Source: Microbacterium binotii
GTDB lineage: Bacteria; Actinomycetota; Actinomycetes; Actinomycetales; Microbacteriaceae
Direction of reading: 5' to 3'
Assembly (NCBI RefSeq): GCF_021398715.1
Contig: NZ_CP090347.1
Coordinates: forward strand, 2,294,001-2,358,000
DNA length: 64,000 nucleotides
Each line of letters starts with the position of its first letter. The stretch's first letter is position 1. This document shows positions 56,556-64,000 of the stretch, in pieces. The notes beneath the pieces are model-generated. The model was not told the DNA's origin. It ran no database searches and saw only the letters and a program-made list of their open reading frames with translations. Both the position numbers and the translations under genes were made by a program.

Positions 56556-57425
56556 TCAACCGGCGCCGCGGCGGTCCCCCGCCTGCTCGATCCCGTCGAT
56601 GACGAGGATCGTCGTGCGCAGAAGCTCCGACCATTCGGCGGGGTCCGTCGTGACGACGTCCAGCGAGCGGGTCAGAAGCAGCTCGTCGTCGATGACCTCG
56701 ACGTCCCACCCCGTCATCTCCGCCAGGAGGGCGGGGCTGAACGCGAGGCCGCCCTCGTCGACGGGCACGCTCTGTGCGGGCCCGGATCCCCTCACCAGAG
56801 GCCGTGCGTCGCCGGTCGCCGGCGGGAGCACGATGCGCGGCAGTGGACTGCCGAGACCGATGCGGATCCAGCCGCCGAACTCGGTGTGGCGATACGCACT
56901 CGTCCCCCAGTCCTGCTCGAAGTCCGACCACTCGATGAGACGTCCTACGGGCGTCGCCCACCGCAGCGCGCGCGTCTGGACGAGCCGACCGCGATAGCTC
57001 CGCGTCGCCAGCTCGGCAGGAAACGGTCCGGGGCGGTAGGTGAAGCCGTTGTCCGCTGCGAAGCGGGCGAGCGCCCAGTGCTGACGAGGCCACATCCGAC
57101 GTCGCCCGGTGCGCAGCGAGGCGCGGCCCAGGATCAGCAGAGCGCCGGCGAAGAGGAACGCGAGAACCACCGCCGTGAGGATCTCGCCCGGTGTCGCTCC
57201 CTGTCTGCGGGTCAGCAGCGACACCGTGCCGAGCACGGCGACGAGCGCACCGAGGCCGCTCAGGACCGCGGCGATCAGGAGGACGGCGACACGAGCGCGG
57301 GAGCGCGGAGCGCGCACCTGCGGATGTTCTGCAACGAACGCTCGCCAGAACCGGCGGAGCTCGCGCCCGCCGGGCCGCGCGGTCAGCGCGTCGACGACGA
57401 GAACCGGCGCGCCTGCCGCGCTCAC
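56556..57425 (-). CDS. Hypothetical two-helix membrane protein
   Basis: The 289-residue product has a soluble N-terminal segment, two adjacent membrane helices at about 45-68 and 80-102, and a C-terminal soluble domain of about 180 residues with many aromatic and acidic residues (SDFEQDWGTSAYRHTEFGGWIRI). I do not recognise a family, though related unnamed proteins with the RSYRGR...EWSDFEQDWG-type core seem common in Microbacteriaceae. The GTG start is 4 bases after the SDR stop, so the two are likely co-expressed. Confidence 0.65.
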   Translation of the reverse strand: MSAAGAPVLVVDALTARPGGRELRRFWRAFVAEHPQVRAPRSRARVAVLLIAAVLSGLGALVAVLGTVSLLTRRQGATPGEILTAVVLAFLFAGALLILGRASLRTGRRRMWPRQHWALARFAADNGFTYRPGPFPAELATRSYRGRLVQTRALRWATPVGRLIEWSDFEQDWGTSAYRHTEFGGWIRIGLGSPLPRIVLPPATGDARPLVRGSGPAQSVPVDEGGLAFSPALLAEMTGWDVEVIDDELLLTRSLDVVTTDPAEWSELLRTTILVIDGIEQAGDRRGAG

Positions 57426-57429
57426 GCGC

Positions 57430-58209
57430 TCAGCCTTCGCGCACGCGCAGGGGCTCGCGGGCGACGAGGTGCTGCGCGGACTGTGCGACGGGGCGCACCG
57501 TCACGAGGTCGAGGTTCACGTGGCCGGGCGCGCCCAGTGCGTACGCGATGACGTCGGCGACGTCGTCGGGAGTCAGGGGGTTCTCGACACCGCGGTAGAC
57601 GGCGTCTGCCGCATCCTGGTCGCCGCCGAGCCGGTTCAAGGAGAACTCCTCGGTGTAGACCATTCCCGGAGCCACCTCGCTCACGCGGATGGGCTCGCCG
57701 TTCAGCTCGAGTCGCAGCGCCTTGACGAGCATGCTCTCCGCGGCCTTCGCGGCGTTGTAGCCGCCCCCGCCCTGGTACGCGACCTGCGCGGCCGTCGAGG
57801 TCACGAAGAGGGTGTCGGCGTGGCCGTCGGATGCGGCCGCTCGCCGCAGCTGGGGCAGCAGCAGCGCAACCAGGCGCTGGGTCGACAGCACGTTGGCCTC
57901 GTACATCCACCGCCAGTCGTCGGGGTCGCCGTCGGCGACATCGTCGACGCCGCGTGCGCCGCCCGCGACCTGCACGAGGGCGTGCACGGAACCGGATGCG
58001 GCGAGCCAGTCGGCGAGCGCCTGCACATCGGCCTCGACGGTCAGATCAGCCGCGTACGCCACGGCACCGGTCTCGGCCTCAAGCGCGGCGAGCCGCTCGG
58101 CGCGACGGGCGACCGCGACCACATCCCATCCGTCGGCGCGCAGGCGCCGTGCGGTCGCCTCACCGATCCCCGTGCTCGCGCCCGTCACCACTGCTCGTCT
58201 GTTCGCCAT
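57430..58209 (-). CDS. Short-chain dehydrogenase/reductase
   Basis: This 259-residue oxidoreductase has the NADP-binding motif VTGASTGIGEATARRL with Arg following the second strand (VARRAERL), the NxxG-like VAGGARG region and the active-site YxxxK in YNAAKAAESML preceded by a Ser/Thr-rich strand. A C-terminal region (VTVRPVAQ) is typical of YdfG-like 3-hydroxy-acid dehydrogenases, so it may act on serine or hydroxy acids. TAGCGT lies 6 bases before the ATG. Confidence 0.87.
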   Translation of the reverse strand: MANRRAVVTGASTGIGEATARRLRADGWDVVAVARRAERLAALEAETGAVAYAADLTVEADVQALADWLAASGSVHALVQVAGGARGVDDVADGDPDDWRWMYEANVLSTQRLVALLLPQLRRAAASDGHADTLFVTSTAAQVAYQGGGGYNAAKAAESMLVKALRLELNGEPIRVSEVAPGMVYTEEFSLNRLGGDQDAADAVYRGVENPLTPDDVADVIAYALGAPGHVNLDLVTVRPVAQSAQHLVAREPLRVREG

Positions 58210-58215
58210 GCACTC

Positions 58216-58221
58216 ACGCTA
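58216..58221 (-). promoter_or_regulatory. -10 element of the SDR gene, leaderless arrangement
   Basis: TAGCGT, 6-base spacer (GAGTGC), then ATG. Confidence 0.5.
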
Positions 58222-58311
58222 GGCCCTCGCGGTGAACCCGATGTTACACACCCGCCCCGCGCCCTTGTTACCCCGCGTTTCTCGGACGTTGTCGCCCGCA
58301 GCGCGCGCCTC

Positions 58312-58317
58312 TAGCCT
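58312..58317 (+). promoter_or_regulatory. -10 element of metY
   Basis: TAGCCT lies about 50 bases upstream of the metY ATG. The short leader holds a clear AGGAG site; I see no SAM-riboswitch core. Confidence 0.45.
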
Positions 58318-58367
58318 CGTCATGTTCGCGACAGCCGCCGCGGCACCCGCAGACTTAGGAGCACGTG

Positions 58368-59690
58368 ATGTCCGCACCCGAGAACTGGCTCTTCGAGACC
58401 AAGCAGATCCACTCCGGCGCCGCCCCGGATCCCACCACCAAGGCGCGCGCGACGCCGATCTACCAGACCACGTCGTACGTGTTCGACAACTCCGACCACG
58501 CGGCGAACCTGTTCTCCCTCGCCGAGCCCGGCAACGTCTACACCCGCATCATCAACCCCACGCAGAGCGTGGTCGAGGAGCGCGTCGCGGCGCTCGAGGG
58601 AGGCACGGCAGCGCTGCTCGTCGCCTCGGGGCAGGCGGCCGAGACCTTCGCGGTGCTCAACATCGCCGGGGCGGGCGACCACATCGTCTCCTCGAGCTCG
58701 ATCTACGGCGGCACGTACAACCTGTTCAAGTACACGCTCGCCAAGCTCGGCATCACGACCACCTTCGTCGAGAACCAGGACGACCCGGAGGAGTGGCGCC
58801 GCGCGGTCCGCCCCAACACCAAGCTGTTCTTCGCCGAGACCGTCGGCAACCCGAAGATCAACGTCCTCGACATCCGCACGGTGTCCGACGTCGCACACGA
58901 GGCCGGCGTGCCCCTCATCGTCGACAACACCATCGCGACCCCGTACCTCATCCGCCCGTTCGAGTTCGGTGCCGACATCGTCGTGCACTCCGCGACGAAG
59001 TTCCTGGGCGGACACGGCACCACGATCGGCGGCGTCATCGTCGACGGCGGCCGCTTCCCCTGGTCGCAGCACGTCGACCGCTTCCCGGAGCTCACGGAGC
59101 CCGACCCCTCGTACCACGGCCTCAGCTACACCGGTGCGCTCGGCGACGGCGTCGCCTACGTCACCAAGGCCCGCGTGCAGCTGCTGCGCGACCTCGGCGC
59201 CGCGATCGCCCCGATCAGCGCCTGGCTGCTGCTGCAGGGCATCGAGACCCTTTCGCTGCGCGTCGAGCGCCACGTGCAGAACGCGCAGGAGATCGCGGAG
59301 TGGCTCGAGAACCAGGATGACGTCGCCTCGGTGAACTACTCGGGTCTTCCGACCTCGCCCTGGTACGCCGCCGCCAATCAGTACGCCCCGAAGGGCGTCG
59401 GCGCGGTGCTCTCGTTCGAGCTCAAGGGCGGCGTGGGCGCCGGACGCGCCTTCGTCGACAACCTCACCCTTTTCAGCCACCTCGCCAACATCGGTGACGT
59501 GCGCTCGCTCGTGATCCACCCCGCATCCACGACGCACTCGCAGCTGACCCCGGAGCAGCAGCTCACGGCCGGCGTGACCCCCGGCCTCGTCCGCCTGTCG
59601 GTCGGCCTCGAGAACGTCGCCGACCTCAAGGCCGACCTCGAGGGCGCACTCGCCGCCGCCCGCCGCGCCTCGGAGGCCGCGCGCGCCTGA
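58368..59690 (+). CDS. metY: O-acetylhomoserine sulfhydrylase
   Basis: This 440-residue Cys/Met-metabolism PLP enzyme forms homocysteine from O-acetylhomoserine and sulfide. Visible are YQTTSYVFDN and YTRIINPT near the N-terminus, the cofactor-binding SGQAAETFA, VDNTIATPYLIRP and the PLP lysine in VVHSATKFLGGHG. The length (about 440) fits MetY rather than the ~390-residue cystathionine gamma-synthase. The ATG has AGGAG eight bases upstream. It is followed by a strong terminator and then metX. Confidence 0.94.
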   Translation: MSAPENWLFETKQIHSGAAPDPTTKARATPIYQTTSYVFDNSDHAANLFSLAEPGNVYTRIINPTQSVVEERVAALEGGTAALLVASGQAAETFAVLNIAGAGDHIVSSSSIYGGTYNLFKYTLAKLGITTTFVENQDDPEEWRRAVRPNTKLFFAETVGNPKINVLDIRTVSDVAHEAGVPLIVDNTIATPYLIRPFEFGADIVVHSATKFLGGHGTTIGGVIVDGGRFPWSQHVDRFPELTEPDPSYHGLSYTGALGDGVAYVTKARVQLLRDLGAAIAPISAWLLLQGIETLSLRVERHVQNAQEIAEWLENQDDVASVNYSGLPTSPWYAAANQYAPKGVGAVLSFELKGGVGAGRAFVDNLTLFSHLANIGDVRSLVIHPASTTHSQLTPEQQLTAGVTPGLVRLSVGLENVADLKADLEGALAAARRASEAARA

Positions 59691-59700
59691 ACCGCCTGAC

Positions 59701-59735
59701 ACGAACGCCCCGGATGCTGCATCCGGGGCGTTCGT
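59701..59735 (+). terminator. Terminator of metY
   Basis: A perfect 16-base stem (ACGAACGCCCCGGATG / CATCCGGGGCGTTCGT) with a 3-base loop starts 10 bases after the metY stop and is followed by TCGTCC. It separates metY from metX. Confidence 0.85.
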
Positions 59736-59791
59736 TCGTCCCGGCGCGGCGGCTGTGACGTAACACGGACGCGGAGGCGCGAGGACGCCGG

Positions 59792-59797
59792 GACAAT
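59792..59797 (+). promoter_or_regulatory. Possible -10 element of metX
   Basis: GACAAT followed by a 6-base spacer (GGAGGG) and the ATG. GGAGGG adjoins the ATG directly, too close to act as a ribosome site, so the leaderless geometry seen elsewhere is favoured. Confidence 0.4.
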
Positions 59798-59803
59798 GGA
59801 GGG

Positions 59804-61009
59804 ATGGACTGGCAGACCTCCGAGGACACGGTGCCGAGCGCTCCTGTCACGGAGGCGGACGCCCGACTCGCCCGCGGTCGGCCGCCGGCGAGCGGTGCGT
59901 GGCGCGACGGGGATCCCGCCGGCGACCGCCGGTTCGCGGCCTTCCGCGGCTTCCGCACCGAGAACGGGGCCGTACTCCCCGTCGCACGCCTGGCGTATGA
60001 GAGCTGGGGCGAGCTCTCCCCGGCCGGCGACAACGCGATCCTCATCCTGCACGCGCTGACCGGTGACAGCCATGTGCGCGGCGAGGCCGGCAGAGCCCAC
60101 CCCACCGACGGATGGTGGGACGAGATCGTCGGACCGGGTGCCGCGATCGACACCGACCGCTGGTTCGTCGTCGCCCCCAACATGCTCGGCGGCTGCCAGG
60201 GCTCGACCGGTCCTGCCACCATCGCTCCCGACGGCACCGAGTGGGGTGCGCGCTTCCCGTACCTCACGATCCGTGACCAGATCGCGGCCCAGGCGCTGCT
60301 TGCGGACGAGCTCGGCATCGGCAGCTGGCGCGCCGTGGTCGGCGGTTCCATGGGCGGCATGCACGCACTCGAGTGGGGAGCGACCTACCCCGAGCGCGTG
60401 GAGCGCCTGGCGGTGCTGGCCGCACCGCCGCTGACCACGGCCGACCAGATCGCCCTGAACTCGGTGCAGCTCGAGGCCATCCGCATCGATCCGGGCTACG
60501 CCGGCGGCGACTACTACGACGCGCCCGCCGGCGAGGGCCCCCACCGCGGTCTCGCGCTGGCACGGCGGATGGCGCTGCTGAACTACCGCAGCCCCACCGA
60601 GCTGAACCTCCGCTTCCAGCGCTCCTGGCAGTCGGAGGTGAGCCCGCTGGGGCGCGGCGGGCGCTTCGCGGTGGAGTCCTACCTCGACTTCCACGGCAAC
60701 AAGTTCACGCGCCGCTTCGACGCCAACAGCTACCTCACCCTCGTCGAGGCGATGAACTCGCACGATGTCGGCCGCGAGCGCGGCGGCGTCGAAGACGCTC
60801 TGGGGCGCATCACCGCGCGCACCCTCGTGCTCGGTATCGACAGCGACCGCCTCTTCCCCGTCGAGGGGCAGCACCGCATCGCCCACGGCATCCGCGACAC
60901 GCTCGACGGCGACAAGGCAGCCGTCATCACGAGCGATTACGGCCACGACGGCTTCCTCATCGAGACGGATGCGGTCGCCCACCACCTGGGCCGGCTCCTC
61001 GACGCGTAG
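59804..61009 (+). CDS. metX: Homoserine O-acetyltransferase
   Basis: This 401-residue alpha/beta-hydrolase-fold enzyme acetylates homoserine for methionine synthesis. The nucleophile elbow is VVGGSMGGMHALEWG, the acid is in VLGIDSDRLFPVEGQ and the His in YGHDGFLIE. NMLGGCQGSTGP and ALTGDSHV are conserved MetX segments. Homoserine comes from hom at 26036; the product feeds MetY directly upstream. Confidence 0.95.
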   Translation: MDWQTSEDTVPSAPVTEADARLARGRPPASGAWRDGDPAGDRRFAAFRGFRTENGAVLPVARLAYESWGELSPAGDNAILILHALTGDSHVRGEAGRAHPTDGWWDEIVGPGAAIDTDRWFVVAPNMLGGCQGSTGPATIAPDGTEWGARFPYLTIRDQIAAQALLADELGIGSWRAVVGGSMGGMHALEWGATYPERVERLAVLAAPPLTTADQIALNSVQLEAIRIDPGYAGGDYYDAPAGEGPHRGLALARRMALLNYRSPTELNLRFQRSWQSEVSPLGRGGRFAVESYLDFHGNKFTRRFDANSYLTLVEAMNSHDVGRERGGVEDALGRITARTLVLGIDSDRLFPVEGQHRIAHGIRDTLDGDKAAVITSDYGHDGFLIETDAVAHHLGRLLDA

Positions 61010-61018
61010 CAGCCGCCC

Positions 61019-62263
61019 TCACGAGGCGGACGTCGAGGAGTGCGCGTAGACGATCGGAACGCCGCGACGGCGTTCGACACCGTAGGCGGTGAGCGCGATC
61101 GCGAGTCCCGCGGCGGCGAGGGCCGCGCCGACCCAGGACGGAGCGACGAAGCCCCAGCCCGCGGCGATCACCGCACCACCGAGAGCGGCGCCGAGGCTGT
61201 TGCCGATGTTGAGGGCGGAGTGGTTGAGCGCGGCGGCGATCGACTGGTTATCGCCCGCCACATCCATGAGCCGCGTCTGGATCGCGGGGCTGAGCGCCGA
61301 TGCGACGGCACCCACGACGAACACCATGATCGCGAGCGCCCAGATCCAGGCGGCGGTCAGGGCGAGAACGGCCAGCGACACAGCCAGCACCCCGAGGCCG
61401 AGCAGCAGCGTCCGGCGCAGATTGACATCGGAGAGGTGCCCGCCCAGCAGGTTGCCGACCGTCATACCGAGTCCCATGCCGACGAGCACGAGCGGCACGA
61501 CAGCCTGCGGCGCGTCGGCCACCTCCGTCACCAGCGGCGCCACGTAGCTGTACACCGCGAAGAATCCGCCGAACCCGATCGAGCCGATCCCCAGGGTGAA
61601 CCACACCTGAGGGATGCGGAACACGCCCAGCTCCGCCCGCAGCGTGCGCCCCGGCTGCCCGGGAGCGCGCGGCACGAAGAGCGCGATGCAGATGGTGGCG
61701 AGCGCGAAGATCGCGGCGACCACGCCGAACGCGACCCGCCACCCGAACTGCTGTCCGAGGTATGTGCCGGCAGGGACCCCGACCACATTCGCGACGGTGA
61801 GTCCGGTCAGCACGAAGGCGACACCCTGCGCACGCCGTCCCGGCCCGAGCACGTCCGCCGCCACGAGCGCCCCGATCCCGAAGTACGCGCCGTGCGGGAG
61901 CCCCGCCAGAAACCGCGAGACCGCGACCAGCTCGAAGTTCGGTGCGATCACGGTGAGAGCGTTGAAGACGGTCAGCGCCAGGGCGAGGGCGACCATCACC
62001 CGGTGGCGCGGGAACCGCGCGACGAGCCCCGCGATGGTCGGCGCGCCGACGACGACGCCGAGCGCGTAGAGGCTGATCAGCCAGCCGGCCTGAGCGATGG
62101 CCGCATCCGGGTCCGCCGCCGACTGGGCCGGCAGCAGCGCCCCCGCGATGTCGGGCAGCAGACCCATGACCGTGAACTCGGTCATCCCGATGCCGAAGCT
62201 GCCGATGGCGAGAGAGAGGAGCGCCCACATCGCCGCCCCCTTCGTCTGGGTCGAAGAGGTCAC
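61019..62263 (-). CDS. MFS transporter (12-helix, AraJ/YdhP-like)
   Basis: This 414-residue carrier has twelve membrane segments and the DHA1 start GSFGIGMTEFTVMGLLPDIA, with a motif A-like loop (GLVARFPRHRVMVALAL). AraJ/YdhP-type members export sugars, arabinose-like compounds or drugs; the substrate is unknown. The GTG start has TAACAT 6 bases upstream. It converges on metX with 9 bases between stops. Confidence 0.85.
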   Translation of the reverse strand: MTSSTQTKGAAMWALLSLAIGSFGIGMTEFTVMGLLPDIAGALLPAQSAADPDAAIAQAGWLISLYALGVVVGAPTIAGLVARFPRHRVMVALALALTVFNALTVIAPNFELVAVSRFLAGLPHGAYFGIGALVAADVLGPGRRAQGVAFVLTGLTVANVVGVPAGTYLGQQFGWRVAFGVVAAIFALATICIALFVPRAPGQPGRTLRAELGVFRIPQVWFTLGIGSIGFGGFFAVYSYVAPLVTEVADAPQAVVPLVLVGMGLGMTVGNLLGGHLSDVNLRRTLLLGLGVLAVSLAVLALTAAWIWALAIMVFVVGAVASALSPAIQTRLMDVAGDNQSIAAALNHSALNIGNSLGAALGGAVIAAGWGFVAPSWVGAALAAAGLAIALTAYGVERRRGVPIVYAHSSTSAS

Positions 62264-62269
62264 CGGATC

Positions 62270-62275
62270 ATGTTA
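62270..62275 (-). promoter_or_regulatory. -10 element of the MFS gene, leaderless arrangement
   Basis: TAACAT, 6-base spacer (GATCCG), then the GTG start. Confidence 0.5.
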
Positions 62276-62319
62276 GTCACGCCGGCAGAGGCCGCCGAAT
62301 CGTTTCGCCCGCCGGATCG

Positions 62320-62649
62320 TCAGGCCGAAGGCGCGTCGCCCGACGCCGCATCCTCGATCGCCCGCTCGAGTCGCTCGATCTTGGCGTCCAGCTCGCCGGT
62401 GTACCCGGGGCGGATGTCGGCCTTCAGCACCAGCGAGACACGCGAGCCGAACGGCAGCACGGCGTCGGTGGCCGCCTTCACGACGGCGAACACCTCGTCC
62501 CACTCCCCTTCGATCTCGGTGAACATCGAACTCGTGCGGTGCGGGAGCCCCGAATCGCGCACGACCTTCACGGCGGCGGCCACCGCGTCGTGCACGGAGC
62601 CGTCTGCGCGGCCGGTTCCGCTGGGGGCGACGGAGAAAGCGACGAGCAT
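62320..62649 (-). CDS. MTH1187/YkoF-type thiamine-binding protein
   Basis: This 109-residue ferredoxin-like-fold protein starts MLVAFSVAPSGTG and has SVHDAVAAAVKVVRDSGLPHRTSSMFTEIEGEWDEV, matching the MTH1187 (DUF77) family that binds thiamine or its pyrimidine part. It is cytoplasmic. AAGGA lies five bases upstream. It follows the GT87-like gene by 13 bases on the same strand. Confidence 0.88.
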   Translation of the reverse strand: MLVAFSVAPSGTGRADGSVHDAVAAAVKVVRDSGLPHRTSSMFTEIEGEWDEVFAVVKAATDAVLPFGSRVSLVLKADIRPGYTGELDAKIERLERAIEDAASGDAPSA

Positions 62650-62662
62650 TCCGATCCTTACG

Positions 62663-63940
62663 TCAGGCGGCGAGGACGCCGGGTTTGCGGGCGAAGCTCG
62701 AGCGTGTGCGCACCCGAGCGAGCTTGACCACCGCCCACGCGGCGATCACGACGAGCAGGATGTTGCGGACCGTGATCACCACGACCGGGAACGGCAGTGC
62801 CACCAGCAGGTCGAAGTAGACCATCGGATAGATGATCTGCGTCGCGCCTGCGATCGCCAGCACGAGGACGGCCGGACCGAACCAGCGCTTGCGGTCCAGG
62901 ACCAGCGCGATCACGAGCGGCACGCTCAGCCACACCATGTACTGGGGCGAGCCGACCTTGTTCAGGGCGATGAATGCAGCGACGAGCGCGAGCGAGAGCG
63001 TCGGGAAGACAGCGCTGAAGTGCGCACCCCGCCACATCTTGTACGCACCCAGCGCCGCGATGCCCAGCACCCCGACGGCCAGCAGCGGCGTCATCACGGC
63101 GATCACCGGGTTGACGGCGGGGCCCGACACCTCGAACGTCAGCAGGTCGGGGTCGTAGAAGATCTGCGACGGTCCGCCGAGCATCGCGTCCCATAGGTAG
63201 AACGTGCTGACCGGTGATTCCACCTGCAGCCCACGACCGGTCTGGTCGCTGACGAACCCGAACGCGTAGGCCGCACCGCCCAGGAGCACGACCGCTCCCA
63301 GCGTCACGCCGCTGACGGCGGCGGCCGCACCGATCACGGCGAGACGGCGGCGAACAGCGATGACCGCGGCCGCCAGGATGGCCGCCGGCCACACCTTGAT
63401 CCACGTCGCCACCGCGAGGAGGGCGGCTCCGAGCCACGGACGGCCGACCAGCCACAACGCTCCCATGATCCCGAGGGGCACCGTCACCGCATCCAGTCGG
63501 TAGAGCGCGACCGGGCCCATCAGCGCGATGAACGCGAGCCAGAACCAGGCCGCCGTGACACGTCCACGGGAGCGCCCGCGCCCCACGAGGACGGCGAAGG
63601 CCGCGGCGTCGACGAGGCCCACCATGATCGCCCACGCCGGCGTGTACGACACCGCCCAGGCGAACAGCCACGTGGCGAGCATGGGGAGCATCGCGAGCTG
63701 CGGGTAGACCCAGGCGTCGGTGAGCCCGACGAAGCCGTAGTAGGCGCTGACCTCCTGACCCGTCGCCGTATCGGTCTGCGGCCACCATCCGCCGTTGAGG
63801 TACGCCCCCGACCACGGCTCGTACACCCGATAGACGTCGCCCATGGGTTCGTTGGGCATGACCCATCCGAGAACGGAGACCCCGATATGGACGACGAGGA
63901 AAGCGATCCACAACAGAGCCCGTCTCGACACGGGCCTCAT
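62663..63940 (-). CDS. GT87-like polyprenol-phosphate-mannose-dependent mannosyltransferase
   Basis: This 425-residue membrane protein has about eleven helices and the GT-C layout of actinobacterial mannosyltransferases (DUF2029/GT87). The first loop contains acidic residues (MGDVYRVYEPWSGAYL) followed by YPQLAMLPM; WIKVWPAAI and NKVGSPQYMVWLSVP are typical later segments. It likely adds mannose to a lipoglycan outside the membrane. The ATG giving MRPVSRR is listed; the GTG three codons later (63931) has TAGGAT 7 bases upstream and would fit the leaderless pattern better. Confidence 0.82.
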   Translation of the reverse strand: MRPVSRRALLWIAFLVVHIGVSVLGWVMPNEPMGDVYRVYEPWSGAYLNGGWWPQTDTATGQEVSAYYGFVGLTDAWVYPQLAMLPMLATWLFAWAVSYTPAWAIMVGLVDAAAFAVLVGRGRSRGRVTAAWFWLAFIALMGPVALYRLDAVTVPLGIMGALWLVGRPWLGAALLAVATWIKVWPAAILAAAVIAVRRRLAVIGAAAAVSGVTLGAVVLLGGAAYAFGFVSDQTGRGLQVESPVSTFYLWDAMLGGPSQIFYDPDLLTFEVSGPAVNPVIAVMTPLLAVGVLGIAALGAYKMWRGAHFSAVFPTLSLALVAAFIALNKVGSPQYMVWLSVPLVIALVLDRKRWFGPAVLVLAIAGATQIIYPMVYFDLLVALPFPVVVITVRNILLVVIAAWAVVKLARVRTRSSFARKPGVLAA

Positions 63941-63969
63941 CCTACGGGGCGCGCCACGGAGCTTCCTGA

Positions 63970-64000
63970 TCAGCGGTGGGCCGCGAGCGTCTCCCCGACC
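63970..64000 (-). CDS. Possible C-terminus of an unidentified gene
   Basis: On the minus strand the last bases read VGETLAAHR followed by TGA at 63970. This could be the end of a gene entering from the right edge, 29 bases upstream of the GT87-like start. The fragment is too short to identify or to confirm as coding. Confidence 0.3.
   Translation of the reverse strand, partial: VGETLAAHR

Noticed and set aside
58318..58367. SAM riboswitch upstream of metY
   Set aside because: The leader is only about 45 bases and lacks any SAM-I, SAM-II or SAM-IV core sequence.
59754..59766. CRP/GlxR-like site TGTGACGTAACAC upstream of metX
   Set aside because: The GTG-N6-CAC pattern is present but the flanks are weak and such short matches are frequent; I could not support it beyond chance.

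Overview
This is a chromosomal window of a high-GC actinobacterium, most likely Microbacteriaceae and close to Microbacterium. The support is the roughly 70% GC sequence with strong G/C bias at third codon positions, GTG/TTG starts, a threonylcarbamoyl-AMP synthase / WecA-like transferase / AtpI-like / atpBEFHAGDC order, a Rho factor with a very long low-complexity N-terminus, and many -10 hexamers of the form TANNNT sitting 6-7 bases before the start codon (leaderless messages). Genes are dense, often with 4-base ATGA/GTGA overlaps. I see no CRISPR array, no intact mobile element and no rRNA. There is one tRNA.

Layout. 1-7300: a partial saccharopine-dehydrogenase-like gene, an APC permease, an orphan EssC-like FtsK/SpoIIIE ATPase, a PP2C phosphatase, a Pro/Tyr-rich-tailed membrane protein and YaaA. 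7300-17650: the complete F1Fo ATP synthase operon (minus strand), preceded by an AtpI-like protein, a WecA/MraY-type transferase, threonylcarbamoyl-AMP synthase and PrmC. 17700-20750: cysK-cysE and an amidase. 20760-32200 (minus strand): prfA, rho, thrB, thrC, hom, lysA, a DUF2993 protein, argS and a transglutaminase; together lysA-hom-thrC-thrB cover lysine, threonine and homoserine synthesis. 32290-35600: an SGNH hydrolase, DUF6458, a Ser/Thr kinase and an HD-domain protein. 35600-36720: a decayed secreted serine protease, a small membrane-protein frame and tRNA-Arg(CCG). 36760-41010 (minus strand): a PIG-V-like glycosyltransferase, a guanidinium exporter under a guanidine-III riboswitch, a CPBP-like membrane protein, trmB and DUF3097.

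41100-45300: a TPM-domain membrane protein with PspA, an arginase-fold protein and a small HExxH protein. 45400-48140: an iron-regulated SIP-domain protein (IdeR-type box), a tyrosine phosphatase, an AhpD-like protein and an alpha/beta hydrolase. 48250-53180: a five-gene peptide/nickel-type ABC importer. 53180-58210: a GNAT, ung, a phosphoribosyltransferase, an MFS carrier, an unknown membrane protein and an SDR. 58360-61010: metY-metX, which make homocysteine by direct sulfhydrylation, using sulfide that CysE/CysK also draw on. 61010-64000: an MFS carrier, a thiamine-binding MTH1187 protein, a GT87-like mannosyltransferase and possibly the tail of another gene.

The most notable observations are: (i) a near-canonical guanidine-III riboswitch directly upstream of a gdx/sugE gene; (ii) an octamer, GGATGCGG, that is strongly over-represented and breaks codon preference; (iii) a uniform leaderless promoter geometry at about a dozen genes; (iv) an IdeR-like box controlling the SIP-domain gene; and (v) a frameshifted, internally deleted trypsin-fold protease next to the tRNA. 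Apart from these the window is largely housekeeping, and I did not find a convincing undescribed multi-gene defence or secretion system. Coordinates of sites that are not coding regions were read by eye and may be off by one or two bases.
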